From contig CAMDVD010000035.1 of assembly GCA_945878115.1 (NCBI GenBank), forward strand, positions 1 to 38,956: a stretch of 38,956 bases of DNA, read 5' to 3'. Below, in pieces: positions 1 to 9,500 of the stretch. Position 1 is the first letter of the stretch. The number at the start of each line of letters is the position of its first letter. The stretch is from Chitinophaga pinensis. GTDB taxonomy: Bacteria > Bacteroidota > Bacteroidia > Chitinophagales > Chitinophagaceae. The position numbers and the translations under genes were made by a program. The notes beneath the pieces are model-generated. The model saw only the letters and a program-made list of their open reading frames with translations. It had not been told where the DNA came from and did no database searches.

Positions 1-1
1 G

Positions 2-142
2 CTCCATCTGATGAATTACATAGGGCTGGTATCCATCATAGATAAATACAAGATAAAACGAAGCCGAATCAAAAAAGAACCACCGAAAAAAATCGGAAAA
101 CTAAAACGACACCCCCATATTTTACCTAGGCTGCAATTTTGA
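2..142 (+). CDS. possible 3' end of an unidentified gene entering from the left
   Basis: One plus-strand frame is open from the window edge to a TGA at 140-142. It encodes about 46 residues that are strongly basic near the end (KIKRSRIKKEPPKKIGKLKR). I do not recognise it. The Fic gene coming from the right loses homology just next to it, so this could be the tail of a transposase or other inserted gene, but no terminal inverted repeat is visible. The frame may also be open by chance. Confidence 0.22.
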   Translation, partial: LHLMNYIGLVSIIDKYKIKRSRIKKEPPKKIGKLKRHPHILPRLQF

Positions 143-185
143 TTGATTACAATACAACCAATCAAGTAATCTGGTGAATTTTAAT

Positions 186-404
186 TTATCTCGGACAACA
201 ATAGTTATGAATAACAAAAAGGCCTTCTAAGTTTTTTATTTTGATCGGATTTATGTAAAGCTCTTGGATTCGTTTGGTTACGGCTCCGCTTTCAACAAAA
301 AGCAAAACATCTTCTTCTGTTATATTAGCTAAATTTCTTAATATACCTGTATTCGGGTCGGTATATGTAAAGTCGGGGTCAATGTAATTGTAAGAATTAG
401 ACAT
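186..404 (-). pseudogene. Fic-family toxin, N-terminal remnant without catalytic core
   Basis: The product (MSNSYNYIDPDFTYTDPNTG...) matches the N-terminal segment of short Fic (AMPylating toxin) proteins. It has the YIDPDFTYTDP opening, a NLANIT..D segment and AVTKRIQEL..NPIKIKN..GLFVIHNY. In intact Fic proteins the next segment is usually close to LFQDIYEWAG, followed about 100 residues later by the HPFxxGNGRxxR motif. Here the frame stops after CCPR, and none of the three minus frames down to base 1 restores the family. The start at 404 overlaps the antitoxin gene by 8 nt; an ATG at 422 is also in frame. The fragment cannot AMPylate. I see the truncation; its cause (deletion, insertion or frameshift) is not resolved. 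Confidence 0.72.
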
Positions 405-618
405 ATGCCTTTGCCTTTGCAAACTTTATGAACTCCTTAAAACTAATTTTGCCAATTATATAATCTCTAATAAGTGCTATCCCATTGGGGGTTGGTTTAA
501 AACCTTCAAACATATTGCTACCAATAGCATTTGCTGTACTTTCCAATGTTTTTAAATCTGAAAATTCTACTCCCATTATGGTAAGTTTCTCACGGTCTAT
601 GTTTATTTTATGATACAT
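397..618 (-). CDS. VbhA-like class I Fic antitoxin
   Basis: This 73-residue protein has the small all-helical antitoxin VbhA layout. It contains SNMFEG, which fits the (S/T)xxxE(G/N) inhibitory motif of class I Fic antitoxins, followed by KPTPNGIALIRDYIIGKISFKEFIKFA, the usual P-x-[x]n-L-x-x-x-Y-x-x-G-x-I-S-x-x-E tail. In this family the motif glutamate contacts the Fic anion-binding arginine and blocks productive ATP binding. The gene lies directly upstream of the Fic remnant with an 8-nt overlap, the normal order for class I pairs. The antitoxin appears intact although its toxin is broken, so it may be a relic or may act on another Fic protein in trans. An imperfect -7 box (TATATTTA) lies on the minus strand at 642-649. 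Confidence 0.75.
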   Translation of the reverse strand: MYHKINIDREKLTIMGVEFSDLKTLESTANAIGSNMFEGFKPTPNGIALIRDYIIGKISFKEFIKFAKAKAYV

Positions 619-710
619 ATGAATGGATTATAAGTATGGAGTAAATATAATCATTATTTGTTAAAAATTTATTGGTTTGTGATGTTCATTTAGAATGAGG
701 CATAGCCTGT

Positions 711-1211
711 TTATTTCTCTAGTTTCTTCGGATAATCATAAAAACTAAGTGTCGTTGAACTCATTGGATAATCTTCCCAACGCGTGGTTTGGAAACTAAT
801 TCCAGCCATGGCACAAGTAGCCATATCTCCAATTACATGCCCTAGTGTTTGATACACAAATTCACTGATGCCCGGGTTGTGACAAACAATCATTGCCGTA
901 TCGAATGTATTCTCCAAATCAAAAATGACACTTTGTATAGTCTTAGGTGATGCATGGTATAAATGATCGAGCCAAACAATGGTATCTACAGGATAATGCA
1001 TGGCTTCGGCAATTAATAGCGTGGTTTGCGCGGCTCTTTTTGCTGTACTAGAAACCAATACATCCAATTTGATTCTCCTTTCGTGTAAACGTCTTCCCAT
1101 TTCTGTAGCATCCTTCAAGCCACGTGGATTCAGTAGTCTGTCAATATCTAATAGCTGTAAATTATGCCAATCTGATTTTGCATGGCGAGTTAGGATAATT
1201 GTTTTCATCAT
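711..1211 (-). CDS. sixA: SixA-type phosphohistidine phosphatase (histidine phosphatase family)
   Basis: A 166-residue histidine phosphatase. The phosphoacceptor motif is TRHAKSDW near the N-terminus (Arg9, His10). The paired arginines follow in VSSTAKRAAQTT, and the second catalytic histidine is in VCHNPGI. The length matches the SixA branch, whose E. coli member dephosphorylates histidine on phosphorelay or PTS proteins; other members act on different phospho-substrates, so the target is not settled. It follows mutS on the same strand after a 40-nt gap and is probably cotranscribed. Two adjacent ATG codons (1211 and 1208) could serve as start. Confidence 0.85.
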   Translation of the reverse strand: MMKTIILTRHAKSDWHNLQLLDIDRLLNPRGLKDATEMGRRLHERRIKLDVLVSSTAKRAAQTTLLIAEAMHYPVDTIVWLDHLYHASPKTIQSVIFDLENTFDTAMIVCHNPGISEFVYQTLGHVIGDMATCAMAGISFQTTRWEDYPMSSTTLSFYDYPKKLEK

Positions 1212-1251
1212 AATTTATTTTTCTTGGAACGATTATTTTCAATCTTAGGTA

Positions 1252-3876
1252 TTATCCTTTTGCAATTTGTTTCAATTCATTCAATTTCAACAATGCTTCA
1301 ACAGGTGTTAAAGAATTAATTTCAATGCCATTCAATACTTCGCGTATCTGTTTCAAATCTTCAGCCAATCCATCAAATATATTCAATTGAAATTGTTTGG
1401 TATTTATTTTTTTGATTTGATTGTGTAAAGGTTGTGCTGCATTTTTTGCTTCCAATTGCAGTAAAATTTCATTTGCTCTTTCTACCAAACTTGGTGGCAT
1501 ACCAGCCATACGCGCCACATGCACACCAAAGCTATGGGTACTTCCGCCGATGGCCAACTTACGTAAGAAAATAATTTTGTTACCAACTTCTTGATGGGTC
1601 ACATGATAATTTTTAATGCGCTCCATTTTATTTTCAAGTTCATTTAATTCATGATAATGGGTCGCAAATAAAGTGAGCGGGCGATGCACATGTTGATGTA
1701 AAAATTCGGCAATACTCCAAGCAATACTGATACCATCAAAGGTGCTAGTACCTCTACCAATTTCATCCAATACAATCAAGCTGCGATTGCTGATATTATT
1801 GATAATGCTCGCTGTTTCATTCATCTCCACCATGAAGGTACTTTCACCACCACTCAAATTATCAGAAGCACCAACTCGTGTAAATATTTTATCGGTCAAT
1901 GCAATGTCCGCTTTTTTTGCAGGTACAAAACTACCGATATGCGCCATCAAGGTAATCAAAACAGTTTGACGCAATAAGGCACTTTTACCACTCATATTTG
2001 GTCCAGTAATAATAATGATTTGCTGGTTCTCATTGTCGAGCGTCACTGTGTTTGAAACATACTCTTCGCCAACTGGTAAATTGCGTTCTATCACTGGATG
2101 CCTGCCTTCTTCAATATACAGTGTGTGCGATTCATTGACATTCGGTCTACGGTATTTATATTGAATAGCATTCGCAGCAAAACTAGTGATACAATCCAAT
2201 TGTGCGAGCAATTGCGCATTAAGTTGCACTGGTGAAATGTATTCTTGCAAGTCCAATAATAGCGCATCATACAATTGCATTTCGAGTACCAATATTTTTT
2301 CTTCAGCACCCATAATTTTTTGCTCATACTCTTTCAACTCGGGTGTGATATACCTTTCCGCATTGGCTAAAGTTTGTTTCCGTATCCACGTTTCAGGTAC
2401 TTTATGTTTGTGGGTATTGGTCACTTCCAAATAATATCCAAACACATTATTGAAAGATATTTTTAATGAAGGAATGCCAGTCAATTCACTTTCTCTTTGT
2501 TGAATTTGCAATAAAAATTCTTTACCACTAAAGGAAAGTTTACGCAATTCATCCAACTCGTCATGTATACCTTCTTGTATCAAGCCGCCTTTGTTTGCCA
2601 ATGCTGGCGGGTTCTCTACTATCGATTTTAGAATTTTATCTTTGATGCTTTTACAAGGATTCAATTGCTCAGCCACACGCAATACCCATGCATCGGTCGT
2701 TTGCGAAGTAATGTTTTTTATCTCATCTATATATTGTAAACCTTTCGCCAAATGCAATACTTCACGTGGTGAAATTTTACGCAATGGAATTTTTGCAACT
2801 ATTCTTTCAATATCCCCAACAATTTTGATGCGTTGGGTTAATTGTTTTGCTATTTCTTGTTCTTTGATAAAATATTCGACCGTATTTAATCGCTCATTTA
2901 TTTTTGGAATATCTTGTAAAGGAAACAACAACCATCGTCGCAACATACGCGACCCCATTGGCGAAACGGTTGTATCCAATACTTGCAATAAGGAATTTCC
3001 TTGTCCACCAAACTCACCATTCGATGCTCGGTTACTATCTAATAATTCCAAATTCTGTATGGTAAAACGATCCATCCATAAGAATTCATTTCGGGTAATT
3101 CTGTGAATCGAACTAATATGTTTGAGCTGTTGATGTTCGGTATCTTTTAAGTAATGAATAATGGCACCTGCAGCAATGATGGCCTGCGGTATATCGGCAA
3201 TACCAAAGCCTTTCAGCGATACGGTTTGAAAATGTTGGAGGAGGGTATCCCGTGCATATTGTTCACTAAAAATCCATTCATCCAATAAATAAGTATAATA
3301 TTTTGAGCCAAAGTTTTCGTGAAAGAATTTATTTTTTTGCTTTTGAAAAATGACTTCAGATGGTCTAAAACTTTGCAATAATTTATCGATGTATTCTGTA
3401 TTGCCTTCGGTACAAAAAAACTCCCCCGTTGAAATATCAATGAAGGCAATGCCGTGTAGATCTTCGTGCAAGTAAACGCTCGCCAAAAAATTATTCGTTT
3501 TATTATCGAGCAGTTTATCATTGGTTGCTGTGCCTGGTGTTACCAATTCTGTAACACCACGTTTCACGATTCCTTTCGCTAGTTTAGGATCTTCCAATTG
3601 ATCACATACTGCCACTCGATAGCCAGCCTTTACCAACTTATGCAAATAGGTTTCCATTGCATGGTGTGGAAAGCCCGCCAACTCGGATGCGTCTGGATTT
3701 CCATTATTTCTTTTGGTTAAGGTAATGCCCAATACTTTAGCCGCTATAATAGCATCTTGTCCGAAGGTTTCATAAAAATCGCCAACACGAAATAATAATA
3801 TCGCATCTGGATATTTGCTTTTGATCGCATGATGTTGTTGCATCATGGGTGAAGTTGTTTCGGTAGATTTAGCCAT
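1252..3876 (-). CDS. mutS: DNA mismatch repair ATPase MutS
   Basis: An 874-residue MutS, the usual length for MutS1. The mismatch-recognition Phe-x-Glu motif is present as DFYETF (Phe34, Glu36) in domain I. The ATPase part has the Walker A loop GPNMSGKSAL with Lys631, Walker B as LIVLDEIGRGTSTFDG, and the family histidine in FATHYHEL. The C-terminal helix-turn-helix region (RMAGMPPSLVERANEIL) is complete. The protein binds base mismatches as a dimer and recruits MutL in the cytoplasm. It heads a minus-strand unit with sixA. The ATG sits 7 nt after a -7-like box, which suggests a very short or absent leader. Confidence 0.97.
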   Translation of the reverse strand: MAKSTETTSPMMQQHHAIKSKYPDAILLFRVGDFYETFGQDAIIAAKVLGITLTKRNNGNPDASELAGFPHHAMETYLHKLVKAGYRVAVCDQLEDPKLAKGIVKRGVTELVTPGTATNDKLLDNKTNNFLASVYLHEDLHGIAFIDISTGEFFCTEGNTEYIDKLLQSFRPSEVIFQKQKNKFFHENFGSKYYTYLLDEWIFSEQYARDTLLQHFQTVSLKGFGIADIPQAIIAAGAIIHYLKDTEHQQLKHISSIHRITRNEFLWMDRFTIQNLELLDSNRASNGEFGGQGNSLLQVLDTTVSPMGSRMLRRWLLFPLQDIPKINERLNTVEYFIKEQEIAKQLTQRIKIVGDIERIVAKIPLRKISPREVLHLAKGLQYIDEIKNITSQTTDAWVLRVAEQLNPCKSIKDKILKSIVENPPALANKGGLIQEGIHDELDELRKLSFSGKEFLLQIQQRESELTGIPSLKISFNNVFGYYLEVTNTHKHKVPETWIRKQTLANAERYITPELKEYEQKIMGAEEKILVLEMQLYDALLLDLQEYISPVQLNAQLLAQLDCITSFAANAIQYKYRRPNVNESHTLYIEEGRHPVIERNLPVGEEYVSNTVTLDNENQQIIIITGPNMSGKSALLRQTVLITLMAHIGSFVPAKKADIALTDKIFTRVGASDNLSGGESTFMVEMNETASIINNISNRSLIVLDEIGRGTSTFDGISIAWSIAEFLHQHVHRPLTLFATHYHELNELENKMERIKNYHVTHQEVGNKIIFLRKLAIGGSTHSFGVHVARMAGMPPSLVERANEILLQLEAKNAAQPLHNQIKKINTKQFQLNIFDGLAEDLKQIREVLNGIEINSLTPVEALLKLNELKQIAKG

Positions 3877-3882
3877 GTACTG

Positions 3883-3914
3883 CGAATGTAAAACGTTTCG
3901 ATGAAGAATACAAA
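3883..3914 (-). promoter_or_regulatory. predicted Bacteroidota-type promoter of mutS
   Basis: On the minus strand TTTG (3914-3911) is followed after 20 nt by TACATTCG (3890-3883). This is one mismatch from the Bacteroidota -7 consensus TAnnTTTG at the expected spacing. The mutS ATG starts at 3876, so transcription would begin at or very near the start codon. Confidence 0.5.
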
Positions 3915-4081
3915 GTGCTCCGAAATTATCTCCATTGAAAAAAAGTAAATCCCATTTTTAGAAAAAGGTAGTCGCTTACTTTTTAATTTCTCTAAAAAAA
4001 AGAGAAGAGAATGAACGCAAATGGTCTTAAAAAGCAAGTAGATACTTGTCGCTGCCCTTTAATTTTTTACCAAAAATATTT

Positions 4082-4108
4082 TTTTGCTCATTTCTTATTA
4101 TATATTTG
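4082..4108 (+). promoter_or_regulatory. possible promoter in the mutS-HD gene intergenic region
   Basis: The roughly 400-bp stretch between the divergent mutS and HD-protein genes holds an exact TAnnTTTG box (TATATTTG, 4101-4108). A TTTG lies at 4082-4085, 15 nt upstream, which is shorter than usual. If used, it leaves a leader of about 165 nt before the TTG start at 4278. An open frame at 4011-4265 fills most of the region but resembles no family I know and probably is not a gene. Confidence 0.3.
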
Positions 4109-4277
4109 TTTCATACAGCAACTTCAAAAAAACAAATTCAATAGAGAATATAGCAAAAAGATAAGGCAACGTATTTTAACAAGTCCATTTTACATTTCTG
4201 ATTATACCTCAAAAAGGTTACAAATTTGGGGGACATGGATACCAAAAGAAATAATTCAAAACGCTTAAAAAATTAAT

Positions 4278-4859
4278 TTGGCAAACTTTACTAAAATCAA
4301 ACAATTCGTTGTTTCCTATCTTAAGGAGCATTTATCTAAGGATTTATATTATCACGGTTTGCATCATACTTTTGATGTGTTAGAATTTGCAATGGAAATT
4401 GCGGAAGCGGAAAAAATAACGAAAAAAGAATTGGCATTATTGAAAATCGCGGTCTTATTTCATGATATAGGATTTGTGCATACCTATGCTGGACACGAAG
4501 AAGAAGGCTGCAAGCTAGCCAATCAATTCTTACCTGATTTTAAAGTTAGCCAAGAAGATATCGATATCATTTGTGGCATGATACGCGCGACGATTATTCC
4601 GCAAAGCCCAACCAATAATTTAGAAAAAATTATTGCCGACGCCGATTTAATGTATTTAGGAACACCTCGTTTTAAAGAAATTGGTGATACGCTTTATAAA
4701 GAAATGAGTATCTATTTTGATTTAAATACAGAACATAAATGGAATCAATTACAAAAAACATTTATAGAAAAGCATCAATTTCATACGGCGTATTGCAAAA
4801 AAAAATATGAAGCACCGAAGCAGAAAAATTTAAAGAAAGTTGTTTTAGCATTGAAGTAA
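4278..4859 (+). CDS. HD-domain phosphohydrolase family protein
   Basis: A 193-residue HD-superfamily protein. Metal-ligand positions are visible as His29/His30 (LHHTFDV), the HD pair His62-Asp63 (LFHDIGF), His73 in AGHEEEG and an aspartate in IIADADLMYLG. Such proteins hydrolyse phosphoester bonds in nucleotides or signalling molecules; the substrate cannot be read from sequence. The start is TTG at 4278: the frame has a TAA at 4266-4268 and the first internal ATG would delete the first metal ligands. It is followed after 21 nt by the YitT-family gene, then by a secreted phosphatase gene, so the three may form an operon. Confidence 0.8.
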   Translation: MANFTKIKQFVVSYLKEHLSKDLYYHGLHHTFDVLEFAMEIAEAEKITKKELALLKIAVLFHDIGFVHTYAGHEEEGCKLANQFLPDFKVSQEDIDIICGMIRATIIPQSPTNNLEKIIADADLMYLGTPRFKEIGDTLYKEMSIYFDLNTEHKWNQLQKTFIEKHQFHTAYCKKKYEAPKQKNLKKVVLALK

Positions 4860-4880
4860 TTAAATATTGACTTATCCTGT

Positions 4881-5768
4881 ATGAACGTTCATTCGTCCGA
4901 ATTTAATTTCCGTGAATTGTATACCATCAAATCCTTTTTTTTGATGATTGCTGGCGTATTATTCGCCTCCTTTGCATTAAATGGTTTTATGATACCAAAT
5001 GGATTTTTGGATGGCGGCGTTACTGGTATATCCTTGTTGATGCATGAATTATTTGAAATTAATTTAAGTGCTTTACTTATTTTATTAAATGTTTTGTTTT
5101 TTATACCTGCTTACAAATACGTTAGTAAGCTATTTGCCATACGTTCTTTTATAGCCGTTTTATTTTTGGCTCTATGTGTTCATTTTCTAAAAATCGCCCC
5201 AATCACAACAGATAAATTATTAATAGCCATGTTTGGTGGCTGTTCTATTGGATTGGGTATGGGCTTGGTGATGCGCTCGGGTGCTGCATTAGATGGATTT
5301 GAAGTATTGGCAGTATTTGCCATGCGAAAAGTAGGCTTCTCCATGAGTGAGGTTATTTTATTTTTTAATAGTATTATTTTCTTGACTGCAGCTTTCAAAT
5401 TTGGATTAGAAACAGCGATGTATTCTATCATCACTTATTATGCCGCGTTAAAAACCATGGACTATGTAGTAGATGGCATTGAAGAATTTATTTCACTTAC
5501 CATTATCTCTAAAGAGTCGGAGCAAATTAAATCCCTATTGGTAAATTATTTTGGAAAAGGCATTACCGTGTACAAAGGCGAACGAGGTTATTTGCCAGGA
5601 AAGTTCCATGTTAAAAGCGATTGTGATGTGATAGTTACGATAGTAACCAGATTAGAATTACTCAATATTAATAATGAAATCACGAAGTTGGATTCAAAGG
5701 CATTTATGTTTACGCATACCATTAAAGAAACAAAAGGTGGTGTTCTAAAACGTAAAGCTTCTCATTGA
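4881..5768 (+). CDS. YitT family membrane protein (DUF161/DUF2179)
   Basis: A 295-residue membrane protein with about five or six hydrophobic helices in the first two thirds. The YitT signatures are N-G-F-M-I-P-N-G-F-L-D-G-G-V-T-G-I-S in the first helical hairpin and RSGAALDGFEVLA in the middle. The soluble C-terminal part, from about residue 215, is the DUF2179 domain (GKGITVYKGERGY...CDVIVTIVTRLE). The family lies in the inner membrane and its transport role is not firmly established; some relatives are linked to organic-acid or metal handling. It sits between the HD-protein and phosphatase genes with short gaps. Confidence 0.88.
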   Translation: MNVHSSEFNFRELYTIKSFFLMIAGVLFASFALNGFMIPNGFLDGGVTGISLLMHELFEINLSALLILLNVLFFIPAYKYVSKLFAIRSFIAVLFLALCVHFLKIAPITTDKLLIAMFGGCSIGLGMGLVMRSGAALDGFEVLAVFAMRKVGFSMSEVILFFNSIIFLTAAFKFGLETAMYSIITYYAALKTMDYVVDGIEEFISLTIISKESEQIKSLLVNYFGKGITVYKGERGYLPGKFHVKSDCDVIVTIVTRLELLNINNEITKLDSKAFMFTHTIKETKGGVLKRKASH

Positions 5769-5806
5769 TTTTTATTTAAAAAACCAAGCTCAGAATTAGC
5801 CAATAC

Positions 5807-6391
5807 ATGAATACCTATTTCAAGTCACTACTATTCACCTTACTTTTTTTATGTAGTATTACCGTTTCATTTTCTCAGAAACAAAAAAAAGGGACAAAGA
5901 ATGGTGTTAAAAAAATAGAAAGCCCTTATTTTCAAAATTTATTTCAATTGAACGATAGCATATTTCGTTCGGAGCAACCAGACAAAAAAGGCTATGGAGA
6001 AATTCATCAACTCAAAATAAAAAGTATCCTTTCGCTATATCCAAATAGTGAAGATAAAAAATTGACTTGGAAATATAATTTTGATCACTACCATGTCAAT
6101 ATGTACAGTGATGATTTTAGTGATAAAGACATCGCCAAAGCATTATACTTCATTGAGATTGCACATAAACCATTGCTCATTCATTGCAAACATGGCTCCG
6201 ACAGAACAGGCTTGGTGATTGCCATGTACAGAATTATGTTCAACAACTGGACAAGACAAAATGCCATTGATGAAATGAAAAAAGGTGATTTTGGTTTCAA
6301 TGAGAAATATGAAAATATGATTGAGTATATTCAAAAAGTGGATTTAACAAAAATCAAAAAGAAGATAAAAGAAATGGAGTCGGAAGAGTGA
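5807..6391 (+). CDS. secreted Cys-based (dual-specificity type) phosphatase
   Basis: A 194-residue protein with an N-terminal signal peptide (hydrophobic residues 6-22, ending SFSQ). The catalytic loop HCKHGSDRTG fits HCxxGxxRTG, with nucleophile Cys127 and Arg133. An aspartate-rich stretch before it (YSDDFSDKD) could supply the general acid. This places it with compact tyrosine/dual-specificity phosphatases, including those that act on inositol phosphates. The signal peptide implies a periplasmic or secreted location, so the substrate is probably outside the cytoplasm. It is the last gene of the HD-YitT-phosphatase run and ends before a bidirectional terminator shared with the NRPS-like gene. 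Confidence 0.85.
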   Translation: MNTYFKSLLFTLLFLCSITVSFSQKQKKGTKNGVKKIESPYFQNLFQLNDSIFRSEQPDKKGYGEIHQLKIKSILSLYPNSEDKKLTWKYNFDHYHVNMYSDDFSDKDIAKALYFIEIAHKPLLIHCKHGSDRTGLVIAMYRIMFNNWTRQNAIDEMKKGDFGFNEKYENMIEYIQKVDLTKIKKKIKEMESEE

Positions 6392-6506
6392 TGTCGATTG
6401 ACTCTTCCCACCAAACGAAACCAGATATTCCTCCACAAGGTATGCGGCCCCACAAACTTTATTAAACAAATGATTTGGGGAAGACATTTGAACCAATGTA
6501 GGCAGA

Positions 6507-6533
6507 CCTATAAGGTTTTCAAAACCTTATAGG
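6507..6533. terminator. bidirectional hairpin terminator
   Basis: Perfect palindrome: CCTATAAGGTTTT (6507-6519), one C, AAAACCTTATAGG (6521-6533). It lies between the 3' ends of the convergent phosphatase and NRPS-like genes, and each strand has a short T run in the hairpin. Confidence 0.75.
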
Positions 6534-6546
6534 AATAGCCATAAAC

Positions 6547-9500
6547 CTATTTCTTCGAAGGTCTTAACGGACTACCATCCCACCTTGTATTATTTTGTAA
6601 AACTTCTCCTTTCATCATTAAAGATAGCGGACCAATACTTACATTCTCTCCAATCTCACTATTGTATAAAATAATAGTGCCAGAACCAATAGTAGATTGC
6701 TTCATCATTTTTATTTTTCCAATCTTCATGACTCTATCTTCAAACAAATGCGTCTGCGGACCGCAATCCAAATTCAAGGACGCTTCATCACCAATGCTAA
6801 TCATATCAAACTCTGTAATATCTGTGGTATACAGAAAAACTTTCTTGCCAATTTTGACACCAAACATGCGCATGAAAAATGGTAGCCATGCCGTACCAGT
6901 TAAGAACTCTAAAAAGAATGGAACTGCCAATGCTTCGTACGAACTGGTGATGGCTTCCGACAACCAAACCTTTAATGACCACATCGGTAATTGTGCTTCT
7001 TTATACACGCCAACAAAAATCCATTTCAACAACAACACAACTAGGAAACAAGGGATGCCAATGAAGGCTAAAAAGTAAAATGGAAATATTAATAGGAATT
7101 GCCACCAAGTATAATCAATCAAAATATCATGCACATAAGCAATGAATAAAATACTCGTACACAACAAAACTGTTTCAGGAATGATGATGCGAATTAATTC
7201 AATACTTGCTCTCGATAACCATCTTAACTTGGAAGGTCTGAAGGTTAAATTTTGATCGTACGAATTACTGGCTTGTCTGTTAGGAAGTGCAATGGATGGT
7301 GAACCAAACCAATCTTTCGCTGCATTGTTTTCTTGTTGATTAACCGTAGGCGGAACAGATAAAACACCAATCAACATATCGTCTCCTAAAGTATATCCTT
7401 GGGGTATAAGCGCACTATTACCAACAAAACTATTGTTCCCAATTTTCGTTTTTTCTAATATCAATTTTTGTGCACGAACATCCGATTCGCCCAAATTTAC
7501 ATTATCGGCAATGAATGAATTTTTACCAATTTCCAACATCGTATGTGATACATTATTGGCAGTAGAAATTTCGGTATACTCGCCAATTTTAGCACCCAAT
7601 GCTCTAAAAAATGAAGAGATATACACCGTTGCAAATACAGGATGCAAGATGATGAGAGACAAGGACATCAATTGATCCGACAACCATTTTTTCAAGTAGG
7701 TTTTACTATAAATTGAATAAATACCAGGCTTCAATTTGTATTGCAAAATCCGCGACACGATGATGGTTTGTATGGCAAACAAAACCATATATAATAATGC
7801 CAACAAAGGCACATACACAAAATAGGAGAAATCATAATCGGCAGCGTTATTATCCATTTCGGTTATCAATACCAATACTGGTAGCAATGGCAACAACAAA
7901 GCGAATGGGAAAACTAAAAGCATGAAAGAAAACAACACATAATAGTATTTTTTACGAAACGACGAAACAGGCTCTGGCACTTGCATGTCGACAGCTTCTT
8001 TGGTGCTTAAGAAACAAGCGGGACTACCTTGCCAAATTTCTCCACGACGAATCGTATCTCCATTTTTCAAACTACTCAATTCCTTCATCTCACCCCACGA
8101 TTCAATTTTCGTATTGCCATCTATGGTGCAAGTACTGCCGATATACGCATGATCACCAATGTCGATTTTGGTGAATTTAATAAGTCCATCTTCTATAACC
8201 ACATTATTAAAAACAACACTAGAACTGATACTTACATTTTCGCCAATACTTATCAAATCCTCTGCTGCCATTACTATCGTACCTATTTGTGCATCACGCC
8301 CAATTTTGAGACCACGCATACGCAAATAAGAACGATACAACGGCGTTCCATTCAGAAAATCTATCTGTACTAGTTTCTCAATTTTTTCTACAAACCACCA
8401 TCTAAAATAGTAAGATCCCCACAAAGGATAATTGCCTTCTTTGTATTTTCCAATGACCACCCATTTGACAAAAATACTGAACAAGGAAAGCAGAGGAGGC
8501 AATACACAAAACATTGCCAAAGACATAATGATTGCGTAAACATGGCTCTCTGTCTCGGTTTGCACATAATAATACCCAAGGTAAGGTAAAAATATTTGGC
8601 AAGCAAAAAGACTATAAATAAAAATCAAAGAGACACTTTGGGCAATGCAACAAAGCCAATACCGCAGCGATGAAATAGGCGTAAACGTATTTGTTTTAGC
8701 GCTACTCTCTTCTGATTTTTTGTCCCATTCTGTAACTAATTTTTGTAAAGGCCTATTCAGATAAACATCCTTCAAGGAAATATTTTTCATGCCACCTTCC
8801 TTTCGCAAAGTAGAAACTACAGAAGCCGCAAGCAATGAATGTCCACTTAAATCGGTGAAGAAATCTTTGGTCAAATCGATTTCCTTGTCTGGAAAAAAAT
8901 GCCTTAATACCGTCAATACTTTTTCGGTTACTCTGCTAGCTTCGTCAAAGGATAATTTTTCGCTCGTCTCTAATTTTGCTGCAAAAGATGCAGGCAATGG
9001 CAATTGCTTACGATTAATTTTTCCACTTGGCAAGCGCGGCATTTCTTCCAAATGCAAAATAATTTGTGGCATCATATATGGCGCCAATACTTTCTGCAAT
9101 GCTTCCCTTATTTCTTCTTCTTGAAAAAGAACATACTTGTGCAGTAATACATAAGCTACCAATTGATCTTGGTTGTAAGCATCTTTTTTTACACAAACCG
9201 CAGCGGTAGAAATTCCTTCAATAGACATCAATTGATTTTCAATTTCGCCCAATTCAATTCTATAACCTCTTATTTTTATTTGATCATCTATTCGTCCATG
9301 AAACTCAACCGTTGTATCGGTATGAATGATTGCTTCGTCACCAGTGAGGTAAATAGTTTCACCTGGTAGAATATCCTTTGCAAATGGATTCGGAATAAAT
9401 TTGGATGCAGTTAATTCAGGCAAATGAATATATCCATTGCCAACACCTTCCCCTGTAATAACTAATTGACCTAGCTCTCCGAATGGCAGTAAATTAAACT

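Noticed and set aside
2591-3106. 171-codon plus-strand frame inside mutS
   Set aside because: It is antisense to conserved MutS coding sequence and has no protein-like motifs; a shadow of the real gene.
4011-4268. 85-codon open frame before the HD gene
   Set aside because: No recognisable domain, AT-rich low-complexity product, and it overlaps a likely promoter region.
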